Source: Pseudomonadota bacterium (lineage in GTDB: Bacteria > Pseudomonadota > Gammaproteobacteria > Steroidobacterales > Steroidobacteraceae). Taken from it: DNA of 23,726 nt. Every line of letters begins with the position of its first letter. Position 1 is the stretch's first letter. The stretch lies in assembly GCA_021826035.1 (NCBI GenBank), contig JAKBBE010000039.1, forward strand, positions 1 to 23,726, read 5' to 3'. Both the position numbers and the translations under genes were made by a program. The notes under the pieces are model-generated. The model did no database searches and had not been told where the DNA came from. It was given only the letters and a program-made list of their open reading frames with translations. This document shows positions 16,964 through 23,726 of this stretch, piece after piece.

Positions 16964-17995
16964 ATGGAAGAGAATCGTAAGAAGGCGCTCGCCGCCGCTT
17001 TGGGCCAAATCGAGAAACAATTCGGCAAGGGCTCGGTGATGCGTCTTGGCGACGCGGCCGCCGCCTACGATGTCGAGGCCGTGTCGACCGGTTCGCTGGG
17101 GCTGGATATCGCGCTTGGCGTCGGTGGCCTGCCGCGCGGACGCGTGGTGGAGGTCTACGGACCGGAGTCTTCGGGCAAAACGACCCTGACGCTGCAGGTG
17201 ATTGCCGAAGTGCAGCGCAACGGTGGCACCGCCGCGTTCGTCGACGCCGAGCACGCCCTTGACCCGGCCTACGCCGAGAAACTCGGGGTGAATATCGCCG
17301 ACCTGCTCGTCTCGCAGCCTGACACCGGCGAGCAGGCACTTGAAATCACCGACATGCTGGTGCGCTCCAATGCGGTCGACATCGTGGTGATCGATTCCGT
17401 GGCCGCCCTGACGCCGAAGGCCGAAATCGAAGGCGAGATGGGCGAGATGCAGGTGGGCCTGCAGGCCCGCCTGATGTCCCAGGCGCTGCGCAAGCTGACC
17501 GGCAACATCAAGCGCTCCAACACCATCGTGATCTTCATCAACCAGATCCGCATGAAGATCGGCGTGATGTTCGGCAGTCCCGAGACCACCACCGGCGGCA
17601 ACGCGCTGAAGTTCTACGCCTCGGTGCGGCTCGACATCCGCCGTATCGGCGCGATCAAGAACGGCGAGGAAGTGGTCGGCAACATGACCCGGGTCAAAGT
17701 GGTCAAGAACAAGGTCGCCCCGCCGTTCCGCGAGGCCGAATTCGAGATCATGTACGGCCTGGGCATCTCGCGCGAAGGGGAGATCATCGATCTGGCCAGT
17801 GCCCAGGAGATCATCGAGAAGTCCGGCGCATGGTATTCGTACAAGGGCAATCGGATCGGTCAGGGCAAGGACAACGCCCGAACCTTCCTGCAGAACAACC
17901 CGGAACTGGCCCGGGAGATCGAGACCGAAGTGCGTGCCCGGCTGCTGCCGGTCCGCCCGCCGCGCAGCGCCGGTGGCGAAGCGGCCACGGCCTGA
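16964..17995 (+). CDS. recA: Recombinase RecA
   Basis: ATP-dependent strand-exchange protein of homologous recombination and co-protease for LexA in the SOS response. The 343 residues cover the full protein (E. coli 353): N-terminal helix ([19 protein letters not shown]), Walker [10 protein letters not shown], Walker B region [14 protein letters not shown], the L1/L2 DNA loops ([12 protein letters not shown] and [20 protein letters not shown], here listed as two parts), and a C-terminal domain with [13 protein letters not shown]. The tail is short and lacks the strongly acidic end of E. coli RecA, ending in [10 protein letters not shown]. The recX start lies inside its last codons. The expected regulation is SOS, but no clear LexA site is seen upstream. 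Confidence 0.98.
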   Translation: MEENRKKALAAALGQIEKQFGKGSVMRLGDAAAAYDVEAVSTGSLGLDIALGVGGLPRGRVVEVYGPESSGKTTLTLQVIAEVQRNGGTAAFVDAEHALDPAYAEKLGVNIADLLVSQPDTGEQALEITDMLVRSNAVDIVVIDSVAALTPKAEIEGEMGEMQVGLQARLMSQALRKLTGNIKRSNTIVIFINQIRMKIGVMFGSPETTTGGNALKFYASVRLDIRRIGAIKNGEEVVGNMTRVKVVKNKVAPPFREAEFEIMYGLGISREGEIIDLASAQEIIEKSGAWYSYKGNRIGQGKDNARTFLQNNPELAREIETEVRARLLPVRPPRSAGGEAATA

Positions 17996-18452
17996 GGCGG
18001 CCGGCGATGCCAGCAGTGCCCGGGCGGCCGCGCTCGGGCTGCTGGCGCGGCGCGACTACTTGAGCGCCGAACTCGGTCGCAAGCTGCGCGAACGCGGGTT
18101 CCAGTCGCAGGCGGTGACCGAAGCCCTCGAGCACCTGACGGCCGAGCACCTGCTCGACGATGCGCGCACGGTCGAGCGCTTCGTGGCTTATCGCGCCGGG
18201 CGCGGCCAGGGACCGCTGCGCATCGGGCTTGACCTGAAGGCCCTGGGCGCGCCGGCGGAGCTCATCGGCCCGGCGCTTCAGTCCGGGCCGGAGTGGCGGG
18301 CCCTCGCCCGGGACGTGCGCCGTCGCCGGTTCGGCGCGGCGGCCCCTGCCGACTGGACCGAGCGCGCCCGGCAAGCGCGATTTTTGCAGTACCGGGGCTT
18401 TTCATCGGATGATATCCGGGCGGCCACTGGCGCCGAGCTCGAACTGGACTGA
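17973..18452 (+). CDS. recX: Regulatory protein RecX
   Basis: Modulator that binds RecA filaments and limits RecA activity. About 159 residues (E. coli 166), made of the three-helix repeats of the family: [23 protein letters not shown], then [35 protein letters not shown], and a third repeat ending [21 protein letters not shown]. The frame is open further upstream inside recA, but conserved RecX sequence only begins near [12 protein letters not shown] 17973 is the nearest sensible start and overlaps the recA end by 23 bases, so recX is likely translated from the recA message by coupling or read-through. Start position is the only doubt. Confidence 0.92.
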   Translation: MAKRPRPEAAGDASSARAAALGLLARRDYLSAELGRKLRERGFQSQAVTEALEHLTAEHLLDDARTVERFVAYRAGRGQGPLRIGLDLKALGAPAELIGPALQSGPEWRALARDVRRRRFGAAAPADWTERARQARFLQYRGFSSDDIRAATGAELELD

Positions 18453-18475
18453 CGACCTTGACCCGACCTCCCTTT

Positions 18476-21085
18476 ATGGGCGCCGCCGATGTGCGCCGCG
18501 CCTTTCTTGAATTTTTCCGCGACCGCGGCCACACCGTCGTGCCCTCGAGCCCGCTCGTGCCGGGCAACGATCCGACGCTCCTGTTCACTAATGCCGGCAT
18601 GGTGCAGTTCAAGGATGTGTTCCTCGGCAAGGAGAAGCGCGAGTACTTGCGCGCGGCGACCAGCCAGCGTTGTGTGCGGGCCGGTGGCAAGCACAATGAC
18701 CTGGAGAACGTCGGGTACACAGCCCGGCACCACACGTTCTTCGAGATGCTGGGGAATTTCTCCTTTGGGGATTACTTCAAGCGCGAAGCCATCGGGTTCG
18801 CCTGGTCATTCCTCACCGAGACACTGAAGCTCGATCCGAAGCGCCTGTGGGTGACCGTGTACCGCGAAGACGATGAGGCCGCGGAGATCTGGCTGAAGGA
18901 CATCGGCGTGTCCGCCGAGCGCTTCGCGCGTCTCGGAGAGAAGTCGAATTTCTGGGCGATGGGCGATACCGGTCCCTGTGGCCCGTGCAGCGAGATCTTC
19001 TACGACCACGGCGCCGATGTGCCCGGTGGCCCGCCCGGATCACCGGACGAGGATGGCGACCGGTACGTGGAGATCTGGAACCTGGTGTTCATGCAGTTCG
19101 AGCGTGCCGCCGACGGCGCGCTCGCGGCGCTGCCGAAGCCCTCGGTGGACACCGGCATGGGACTCGAGCGGGTCTCCGCCGTGCTGCAGGGCGTGCACTC
19201 GAACTACGACATCGACCTGTTCCGCAACCTGATCGTGGCGGCTGCGAAGCTTGCCGGCACCGACGATCTGGCCTCCAGTTCACTGCGGGTGATCGCTGAT
19301 CACATCCGCGCATGCACCTTCCTCGTGCTCGACGGGGTGCTGCCCTCGAACGAGGGACGCGGCTACGTACTGCGCCGCATCATCCGCCGGGCAGTGCGTC
19401 ACGGCTACAAGCTCGGGATCTCCGAGCCGTTCTTCTACAAGCTGGTCGCCGTGCTCGAGCACGAAATGAGCAGCGCCTATCCGGAACTGACCCGGGGCCG
19501 CGCGCAGGCCGAGCGTGTGCTGCGCCAGGAGGAGGAGCGCTTCGCCGAGACCCTCGCCAAGGGCATGGCGTTGCTCGAGGGGGCCATCGCGGATCTCGGT
19601 CCGGCCGGCACCGTGATCCCGGGCGAGGTGGTCTTCAAGCTCTACGATACCTATGGCTTCCCCGCCGACCTGACGGCCGATATCGCGCGTGAGCGCGGAC
19701 TCGCCATCGACCACGACGGGTTCGATGCCGCCATGGAATCCCAGCGGCGCCGCTCGCAGGAGGCGAGTAAGTTCGGGGTCGATCTGCGCGGTGCCGCGCC
19801 GATCGATGCGCGCACAGCGTTCGAGGGCTACGCGCAGACGCAGGCCGAGGGCCGTGTCGTGGCGCTCCTACGGGACGGGGCGCAGGTCGAGCAGATCGGC
19901 GCAGGAGAGCAGGGCGAAGTGGTGCTCGCGCGTACGCCGTTCTACGCCGAGTCGGGCGGCCAGGTGGGCGATGTCGGAATACTGGCAGCCGCCGGAGCGC
20001 GCTTTGAGGTGACGGACACGCGCAAGCGCGGGGCCGCCCACGTCCATATCGGGCGCGTAACTGAAGGCCGCATTCGCGTGGGCGATACGCTCTGTGCGAC
20101 GGTTGATGCCGAGCGCCGGCGCGCTACGGCGCGCAATCACACCGCTACGCACCTGCTGCATGCGGCGCTGCGTCAGCGCCTCGGGACGCACGTTCAGCAG
20201 AAGGGCTCGCTGGTCGCGCCCGACCGACTGCGCTTCGATTTTTCGCATCCGCAAGCGCTGGGTGCCGAAGAGCTGGTGGCGATCGAGCGGGTGGTCAATG
20301 CGCAGATTCGCGCCAATGCCCCGGCTGAGACGCGCCTGATGGACTACGAGCACGCGGTCGCCGAGGGCGCGATGGCGCTCTTTGGCGAGAAATACGACCG
20401 GGATGTGCGCGTGCTGCGGGTCGGTGACTTCTCGATGGAGCTGTGCGGTGGAACTCACGTCGAGCGCGCCGGAGACATCGGGCTGTTCAAGATCGTGGGC
20501 GAAAGTGGTGTGGCTTCGGGTGTACGGCGCATCGAGGCGGTGACCGGAGAGGGGGCCGTTGAGTTCGTCGAGCAGAACGAGGCGCTGCTGAAGGAATTGG
20601 CGCACCTCGTGCGAGGGTCACGCGAGGACGTGACCGACAAGGTGCGCGAGACCCTTGAACGCGTCAAGCAAATGGAGCGGGAGGTGCGTGCCCTGAAGGA
20701 CCGGCTCGCATCCGGCCAGGGCGTCGACCTGGCGGCGGGCGCGCGCGACATCCGCGGCGTGAAGGTGCTGGCCACTCAGGTGGCTGATGCCGACGCGGCT
20801 GCGCTGCGCAGTGCGGTGGACGGGCTGAAGGAGCGGCTGAAATCCGCGGTCATCGTGCTCGCCTCCGTACAGGCGCCGGACAAGGTCGTGCTGGTGGCCG
20901 GCGTCACCGCAGACCAGACGGCGCGCATCAAGGCCGGTGAGCTGGTGGGGACGGTCGCGGCCCGCATCGGCGGCCGCGGCGGCGGACGGGCGGATTTTGC
21001 CCAAGCGGGCGGCACTAATCCCGCCGAACTCGAGGCCGCGCTCGCGGCCGTTGCGGACTGGGTGGGCGGTCGCCTCGCCGACTGA
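18476..21085 (+). CDS. alaS: Alanine--tRNA ligase
   Basis: Class II synthetase that charges tRNA-Ala and edits misacylated Ser and Gly. About 869 residues (E. coli 876). The N-terminal catalytic domain includes [35 protein letters not shown] and [11 protein letters not shown]. The editing domain has the zinc site HTATH (about residue 555) and CGGTH (about 656). A C-terminal coiled coil ([20 protein letters not shown]) and C-Ala domain ending in [15 protein letters not shown] follow. ATG 18476 gives [14 protein letters not shown], matching the E. coli start in length; TTG 18458 is an alternative six codons upstream, five bases after the recX stop. The conserved placement after recX supports the same transcript or overlapping control. 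No strong ribosome site precedes either start. Confidence 0.97.
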   Translation: MGAADVRRAFLEFFRDRGHTVVPSSPLVPGNDPTLLFTNAGMVQFKDVFLGKEKREYLRAATSQRCVRAGGKHNDLENVGYTARHHTFFEMLGNFSFGDYFKREAIGFAWSFLTETLKLDPKRLWVTVYREDDEAAEIWLKDIGVSAERFARLGEKSNFWAMGDTGPCGPCSEIFYDHGADVPGGPPGSPDEDGDRYVEIWNLVFMQFERAADGALAALPKPSVDTGMGLERVSAVLQGVHSNYDIDLFRNLIVAAAKLAGTDDLASSSLRVIADHIRACTFLVLDGVLPSNEGRGYVLRRIIRRAVRHGYKLGISEPFFYKLVAVLEHEMSSAYPELTRGRAQAERVLRQEEERFAETLAKGMALLEGAIADLGPAGTVIPGEVVFKLYDTYGFPADLTADIARERGLAIDHDGFDAAMESQRRRSQEASKFGVDLRGAAPIDARTAFEGYAQTQAEGRVVALLRDGAQVEQIGAGEQGEVVLARTPFYAESGGQVGDVGILAAAGARFEVTDTRKRGAAHVHIGRVTEGRIRVGDTLCATVDAERRRATARNHTATHLLHAALRQRLGTHVQQKGSLVAPDRLRFDFSHPQALGAEELVAIERVVNAQIRANAPAETRLMDYEHAVAEGAMALFGEKYDRDVRVLRVGDFSMELCGGTHVERAGDIGLFKIVGESGVASGVRRIEAVTGEGAVEFVEQNEALLKELAHLVRGSREDVTDKVRETLERVKQMEREVRALKDRLASGQGVDLAAGARDIRGVKVLATQVADADAAALRSAVDGLKERLKSAVIVLASVQAPDKVVLVAGVTADQTARIKAGELVGTVAARIGGRGGGRADFAQAGGTNPAELEAALAAVADWVGGRLAD

Positions 21086-21097
21086 TGTGCCGGGTTT

Positions 21098-21114
21098 GCA
21101 CGGATTCCCCGTGC
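21098..21114 (+). other. Stem-loop between alaS and csrA
   Basis: GCACGG (21098-21103), loop ATTCC, CCGTGC (21109-21114) form a perfect six-pair stem in the 68-base gap, 39 bases before the csrA ATG. There is no T-run. It may separate alaS and csrA messages or shape the csrA leader; this is a guess from position. Confidence 0.35.
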
Positions 21115-21153
21115 CGCCAAAGGGTGTACAGTGGCTCGTGAGGAGGTCGAGCC

Positions 21154-21408
21154 ATGCTCATATTAACCCGAAGAGTAGGCGAGACGCTGATGATCGGAGA
21201 CGAAGTCTCGGTCACCGTCCTCGGCGTCAAGGGAAACCAGGTGCGGATTGGAATCCAGGCGCCGAAAGACGTCGCGGTCCACCGCGAGGAGATCTACAGA
21301 CGCATCCAGCGGGAGAAGGAGCAGCACGCTCCGGGGTCGCATTCCGGGCCGGAAGCGGGTTCCCAGAGCGAGATGACGACTGCGGACGTGCCCGACACCG
21401 TGTTCTGA
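21154..21408 (+). CDS. csrA: Carbon storage regulator CsrA
   Basis: Small dimeric RNA-binding protein that controls translation and stability of many mRNAs by binding GGA in hairpin loops near ribosome sites. The first ~55 residues are textbook Csr[17 protein letters not shown], with Leu4 and Arg6 on strand 1, and [10 protein letters not shown], with Val42 and Arg44 at the RNA-binding face. The protein is 84 residues, about 20 longer than E. coli CsrA (61); the extra tail ([27 protein letters not shown]) is low-complexity and acidic at the end. A strong ribosome site AGGAGG (21141-21146) is seven bases from the ATG and itself contains GGA, so self-repression is plausible. Gene order alaS–csrA–tRNA-Ser is conserved in gammaproteobacteria. 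Confidence 0.97.
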   Translation: MLILTRRVGETLMIGDEVSVTVLGVKGNQVRIGIQAPKDVAVHREEIYRRIQREKEQHAPGSHSGPEAGSQSEMTTADVPDTVF

Positions 21409-21798
21409 ACAGTGAGGCGGAGCGGGCCGTGAACGACCCCTGCGGCTGCGATGGTCACGCCGCGGGATGCTCAGTGACGCGGTCGGCTTTGCCCAGGCCG
21501 TGCATCGACCCTACGGTCATCCGGGTTAAGGTTGGCCGAGTCCTTCCCGTGCCCTGACGCCCGCCCCGCGTGTTTCACGTCCCACCCTCTTGGCGGTCGG
21601 TGCTGGGCTGCATGACTGTTTTAATATCCAGTACGATACGCAGATCGAATGGAACCACCGGGGTTGATTATGACCCCGTTCGCTTCGAAGTCCCAATCTT
21701 GGGGCGTTTCCAGTATCATGCGGCCCCTGTTCGCGGGGCACAGGGCAGCGCGCATGCTGAGCCAGGACGCCCTGCGGCATACCCGCTGTACGAGATGC
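21409..21798. other. Non-coding stretch between csrA and tRNA-Ser
   Basis: About 390 bases without a credible gene. A stem with one G·U pair (around CCTGCGGC … GCCGCGGG, 21439-21466) follows csrA. A LexA-box-like CTGT-N8-CCAG lies at 21616-21631. A perfect six-pair hairpin CGGGGT/ACCCCG lies at 21659-21678. A -10-like TATCAT (21714-21719) followed by a GC-rich discriminator GCGGCCCC, as in stringently controlled stable-RNA promoters, is the best candidate for the tRNA promoter, but no good -35 box is found at the right distance. Confidence 0.45.
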
Positions 21799-21889
21799 GG
21801 AGAGATGGCCGAGTGGTCGAAGGCGCACCCCTGCTAAGGGTGTAAGGGTCAAAAGCCCTTCGAGGGTTCGAATCCCTCTCTCTCCGCCA
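21799..21889 (+). tRNA. serT-type (GCT): tRNA-Ser(GCT)
   Basis: The acceptor stem GGAGAGA pairs with TCTCTCC, followed by G and an encoded CCA (21887-21889). The anticodon arm is CACCC-CTGCTAA-GGGTG, giving anticodon GCT for AGC/AGU serine codons. A long variable arm (AAGGG … CCCTT), typical of class II serine tRNAs, and the T arm GAGGG-TTCGAAT-CCCTC complete the fold. It sits downstream of csrA as in many gammaproteobacteria; the tRNA-Arg that often follows is not found here, and an accessory gene occupies that place. The 3' end is partly repeated at 23333-23350. Confidence 0.97.
21872..21889 (+). repeat. Candidate attL: 3' end of tRNA-Ser
   Basis: The last bases of the tRNA, CTCTCTCCGCCA (21878-21889), recur exactly at 23339-23350. 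With a two-base slip in the CT run and one mismatch the match extends back to GAAT in the T arm. A tRNA 3' end is the classic target of tyrosine integrases. Confidence 0.6.
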
Positions 21890-21904
21890 AAATTTCCTTG
21901 AAAA

Positions 21905-21929
21905 ATCAATAAACTGCAGAGTTTTCTGC
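21905..21929 (-). terminator. Candidate terminator of the ATPase gene
   Basis: On the minus strand GCAGA-AAAC-TCTGC (21929-21916) forms a short hairpin followed directly by a T-rich tract (AGTTTATTGATTTTT). It lies about 90 bases past the stop of the ATPase gene. The stem has only five pairs, so strength is doubtful. Confidence 0.4.
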
Positions 21930-22021
21930 GAGAATTTGCATCGTGCGCACGACGCGGTGTCTGGCACGCGCTCTCAGGCGATGCCAGCCGGGATCGTTCT
22001 CTCGAGGCGCGCCGAGAGGCT

Positions 22022-23173
22022 TCAGTGAGGAATGTGATTCGGCGTCAGTGCGAGAAGAAACTCCTCGCACGGAATACACAATACATCGTCGCGTTTGATT
22101 CGGTCCTTGCCTCGATAGAGCAGGAACCGCTGACTTTGAGGATAGTCCTCGCCGAAGCTTCTGAGTGCCCGCAGATCCTCCGGACGCACTCTTGTCGAAT
22201 TCTTGACCTCAATCGCATGGATGCCGCTGGCTCCATAGATGATGAAGTCGATTTCCGCTTGTGAGCGCGTCTGCCAGTAATAGAGTTCGTGTCGGTCGCT
22301 TGAATAGGCGCACCATGCACGCAAGTGCTGTGCCACCAGGCCCTCCAGTGCAGCGCCGTCAATATCCGCTACAGCGTCGAGCGGCCCGCTCGGGCGATTA
22401 GCGCGGAACACCCCCGTATCGAAGTAATAGAACTTCGGATGAGACGCGAGTTCGCGCTTTGCGCGCCGGGTGAAGACATTGAGTCGAAATCCCAGCAATA
22501 AGTCTTCCAGGACTCCGAGGTAACCTTCGGCAGTCTTTCTATTCACGTGGCAGTCGCGCGCTACCGATGCGAGGTTTAACACCGAGCCGTGCGAGTAGCT
22601 CATCGCTTCGAGAAAGCGAGCAAAGGATCCGATATTGCGGACCAGTCCCTCCGTCTGGACTTCCTCACGCAAGTAAAGACCGTTATATGCACCCAGAAGC
22701 GCATCGGGATCGTGTGCGGCCCGGATGACCGGGAGCATTCCGTGTTGCAAAGCAGAGTCCAGCGTAAAGTCGCGGCCGAGTTCTGCAGCCATGTACGGGT
22801 GCAAGTGCTTTTCTGCTGCGCGGCCGCCGAGCAGATTAATCCCTCCGCGGCGTAACTTACGGGCGCTCGATCCGGTCAGGACGAACTGGTGTCCTGTCTT
22901 CTTTTCGATCAGAAAGTGGACGACCTCAAGTAGCTCCGGCAGCTTCTGAATTTCGTCGATGAAGATCTGCTTGGCATGCGGATTGGCGTCCACCAGCTCA
23001 CGCAATTGTTCGGGCCGGGCGGACAGCTGGCGTAACGTAGCGGGATCGAGCAGATCAATTCGCAGGGCATTTGGGAACTCATGGTTGCACCACAACGTTT
23101 TGCCCGTCCCGCGCGGTCCCAATAGGAAAAAATGATCTCGGCCGGCTGAGAGAAATCGAGGCGTAAATGCCAT
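22022..23173 (-). CDS. AAA+ ATPase with C-terminal DUF4143-type nuclease-like domain
   Basis: A 383-residue protein of the widespread 'ATP-binding protein' family of unknown cellular role. The N-terminal ATPase has Walker A GPRGTGKT (about residues 18-25), Walker B IFIDEIQKLPEL and a sensor-like FVLTGSSARKLRRGG. A winged-helix-like middle (LASVARDCHVNRKTAEGYLGVLEDLLLGFRL) follows, then a PD-(D/E)XK-like end, AEIDFIIYGASGIHAIEVKN, with the Asp and the Glu-x-Lys of that nuclease fold. ATG 23173 starts just before the conserved FxxRFL … FFLLGPRG; an in-frame TTG at 23314 would add 47 residues that look unconserved. No ribosome site precedes the ATG, and a promoter placed only ~10 bases upstream suggests a leaderless message. 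Base composition is visibly less GC-rich than the neighbours, and the gene lies between tRNA-derived repeats, both signs of transfer. Confidence 0.88.
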   Translation of the reverse strand: MAFTPRFLSAGRDHFFLLGPRGTGKTLWCNHEFPNALRIDLLDPATLRQLSARPEQLRELVDANPHAKQIFIDEIQKLPELLEVVHFLIEKKTGHQFVLTGSSARKLRRGGINLLGGRAAEKHLHPYMAAELGRDFTLDSALQHGMLPVIRAAHDPDALLGAYNGLYLREEVQTEGLVRNIGSFARFLEAMSYSHGSVLNLASVARDCHVNRKTAEGYLGVLEDLLLGFRLNVFTRRAKRELASHPKFYYFDTGVFRANRPSGPLDAVADIDGAALEGLVAQHLRAWCAYSSDRHELYYWQTRSQAEIDFIIYGASGIHAIEVKNSTRVRPEDLRALRSFGEDYPQSQRFLLYRGKDRIKRDDVLCIPCEEFLLALTPNHIPH

Positions 23174-23183
23174 AATGCGACGC

Positions 23184-23212
23184 AATATGGCATCATCGAT
23201 ACTATTTTGCAA
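23184..23212 (-). promoter_or_regulatory. Candidate promoter of the ATPase gene, giving a near-leaderless message
   Basis: On the minus strand TTGCAA (23212-23207) and CATATT (23189-23184) are spaced by exactly 17 bases. The -10 box ends 10 bases before the ATG at 23173, so the transcript would begin at or within a few bases of the start codon, consistent with the missing ribosome site. Each box matches consensus at four of six positions. Confidence 0.4.
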
Positions 23213-23332
23213 TTTCGAATTCCGTGCTCGCCCACCCGATTCTCGCCCTACACCGTCGAGGGGACTTGAGTGGGTATGGAAATTCGGAAGGACGGCATTC
23301 CTCTTTGCAGTCAATGACCTATAAGATCACGT

Positions 23333-23350
23333 GAATGCCTCTCTCCGCCA
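23333..23350 (+). repeat. Candidate attR: partial copy of the tRNA-Ser 3' end
   Basis: GAATGCCTCTCTCCGCCA matches the T-arm 3' side, acceptor strand and CCA of the tRNA-Ser at 21870-21889: 12 bases exact (23339-23350), the rest with one mismatch and a two-base gap. It ends exactly at the CCA and lies 160 bases upstream of the ATPase start, so the two copies bracket that gene in a ~1.46 kb segment. Confidence 0.6.
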
Positions 23351-23726
23351 GAAATATCGTTATAAATCCAAGCGTTACTACGTTTCGTGCTGCGATTCGC
23401 GGCATCCTGAGGCCGCGCCATTTCTCATGGGTTCTCGGGCCGGCTCGCGCGGCGTCGCGTTGTCTCGCGCAGGTGTTGGCGTTGACGGACCCTTGGTGGT
23501 GAAGTTGGATCGCTCCGGCGCAGGTCCACTCGCACAGGGCATCAGCCGAGCGCCCGCGTGTAGATTAGAGTGAACTCTATTTTGGACACGGAAAAATCGG
23601 GGTTCAGTCGGAGCGGCGCATGCGGCGGCACGGTGATCATGGATCGGCCAGCGCCGCATCGGCCCTCCTGCGCGGGACTTGATGGCAGGCCGGATCTCGC
23701 CCAACCAATTCTCTAGCTACGACGCA
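23351..23726. other. Terminal stretch without a recognised gene
   Basis: About 375 bases. The open frames on both strands show no family pattern and mirror each other. The one clear structure is the inverted repeat TAGAGT-GA-ACTCTA (23566-23579), described separately. The downstream gene, if any, lies outside the window. Confidence 0.45.
23566..23579. promoter_or_regulatory. Inverted repeat TAGAGT-GA-ACTCTA, possible regulator site
   Basis: Six-base perfect arms with a two-base centre, in an AT-richer patch of an otherwise GC-rich non-coding stretch. The form (AGAGT/ACTCT, even spacing) resembles operators of some MerR-type regulators, which sit between -35 and -10 boxes, but no convincing boxes at the 19-base spacing are seen and no such regulator is in the window. 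Confidence 0.3.

Noticed and set aside
23331..23704. Overlapping open frames on both strands at the end of the window
   Set aside because: Neither has recognisable domains, a ribosome site or plausible composition.
1..23726. CRISPR array, rRNA genes, insertion sequences or prophage genes
   Set aside because: No regularly spaced repeats, rRNA sequence, transposase or integrase reading was found on either strand.

Overview
This 23.7 kb window comes from a GC-rich proteobacterial chromosome, most likely a gammaproteobacterium. The strongest sign is the order pncC–thpR–recA–recX–alaS–csrA–tRNA-Ser(GCT), close to the conserved gammaproteobacterial recA neighbourhood. MutS, RecA, AlaRS, CsrA and AspRS all read as gammaproteobacterial proteins. 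AspRS carries the His/Gly signature of the non-discriminating enzyme known from Pseudomonas, which implies tRNA-Asn charging by amidation. I cannot name the genus. Many genes start with GTG or TTG, and three intact gene junctions plus one broken one use a 4-base GTGA overlap or its equivalent.

Layout. 1-432: 3' end of a zinc-type alcohol dehydrogenase. 446-2906: aspS, then a small alpha/beta hydrolase. 2922-6593 (minus): a 1,223-residue c-di-GMP protein with the apparent order PAS–GAF–PAS–GGDEF–globin–GAF–EAL. 6902-9918 (minus): mutS overlapping an ArsN2-like acetyltransferase. 9919-11530: mostly non-coding, with one small lipoprotein gene and a decayed 3' end of an MFS transporter gene. 11531-13122: a HipB/HipA-like module in which both genes carry an apparent frameshift. 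13192-15541: an MFS transporter divergent from a LacI-type regulator. 15749-21408: the pncC–thpR–recA–recX–alaS–csrA block. 21799-21889: tRNA-Ser(GCT). 22022-23173 (minus): an AAA+ ATPase of the DUF4143-type family, enclosed by the tRNA 3' end and an imperfect copy of it at 23333-23350. The last ~375 bases hold no gene I can support.

How it fits together. Most of the window is housekeeping: translation (aspS, alaS, tRNA-Ser), DNA repair and recombination (mutS, recA, recX), NAD salvage (pncC), RNA processing (thpR) and global post-transcriptional control (csrA). Two accessory insertions interrupt this. The HipBA-like module sits between an intact MFS gene and a diverged, frameshifted copy of that gene's 3' end. 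The ATPase sits between the tRNA-Ser end and a partial repeat of it, as expected of a tRNA-targeted mini-island that has lost or never had its own integrase. The large multi-sensor protein with a globin lying between GGDEF and EAL is the most unusual single gene and suggests haem-dependent gas control of c-di-GMP turnover.
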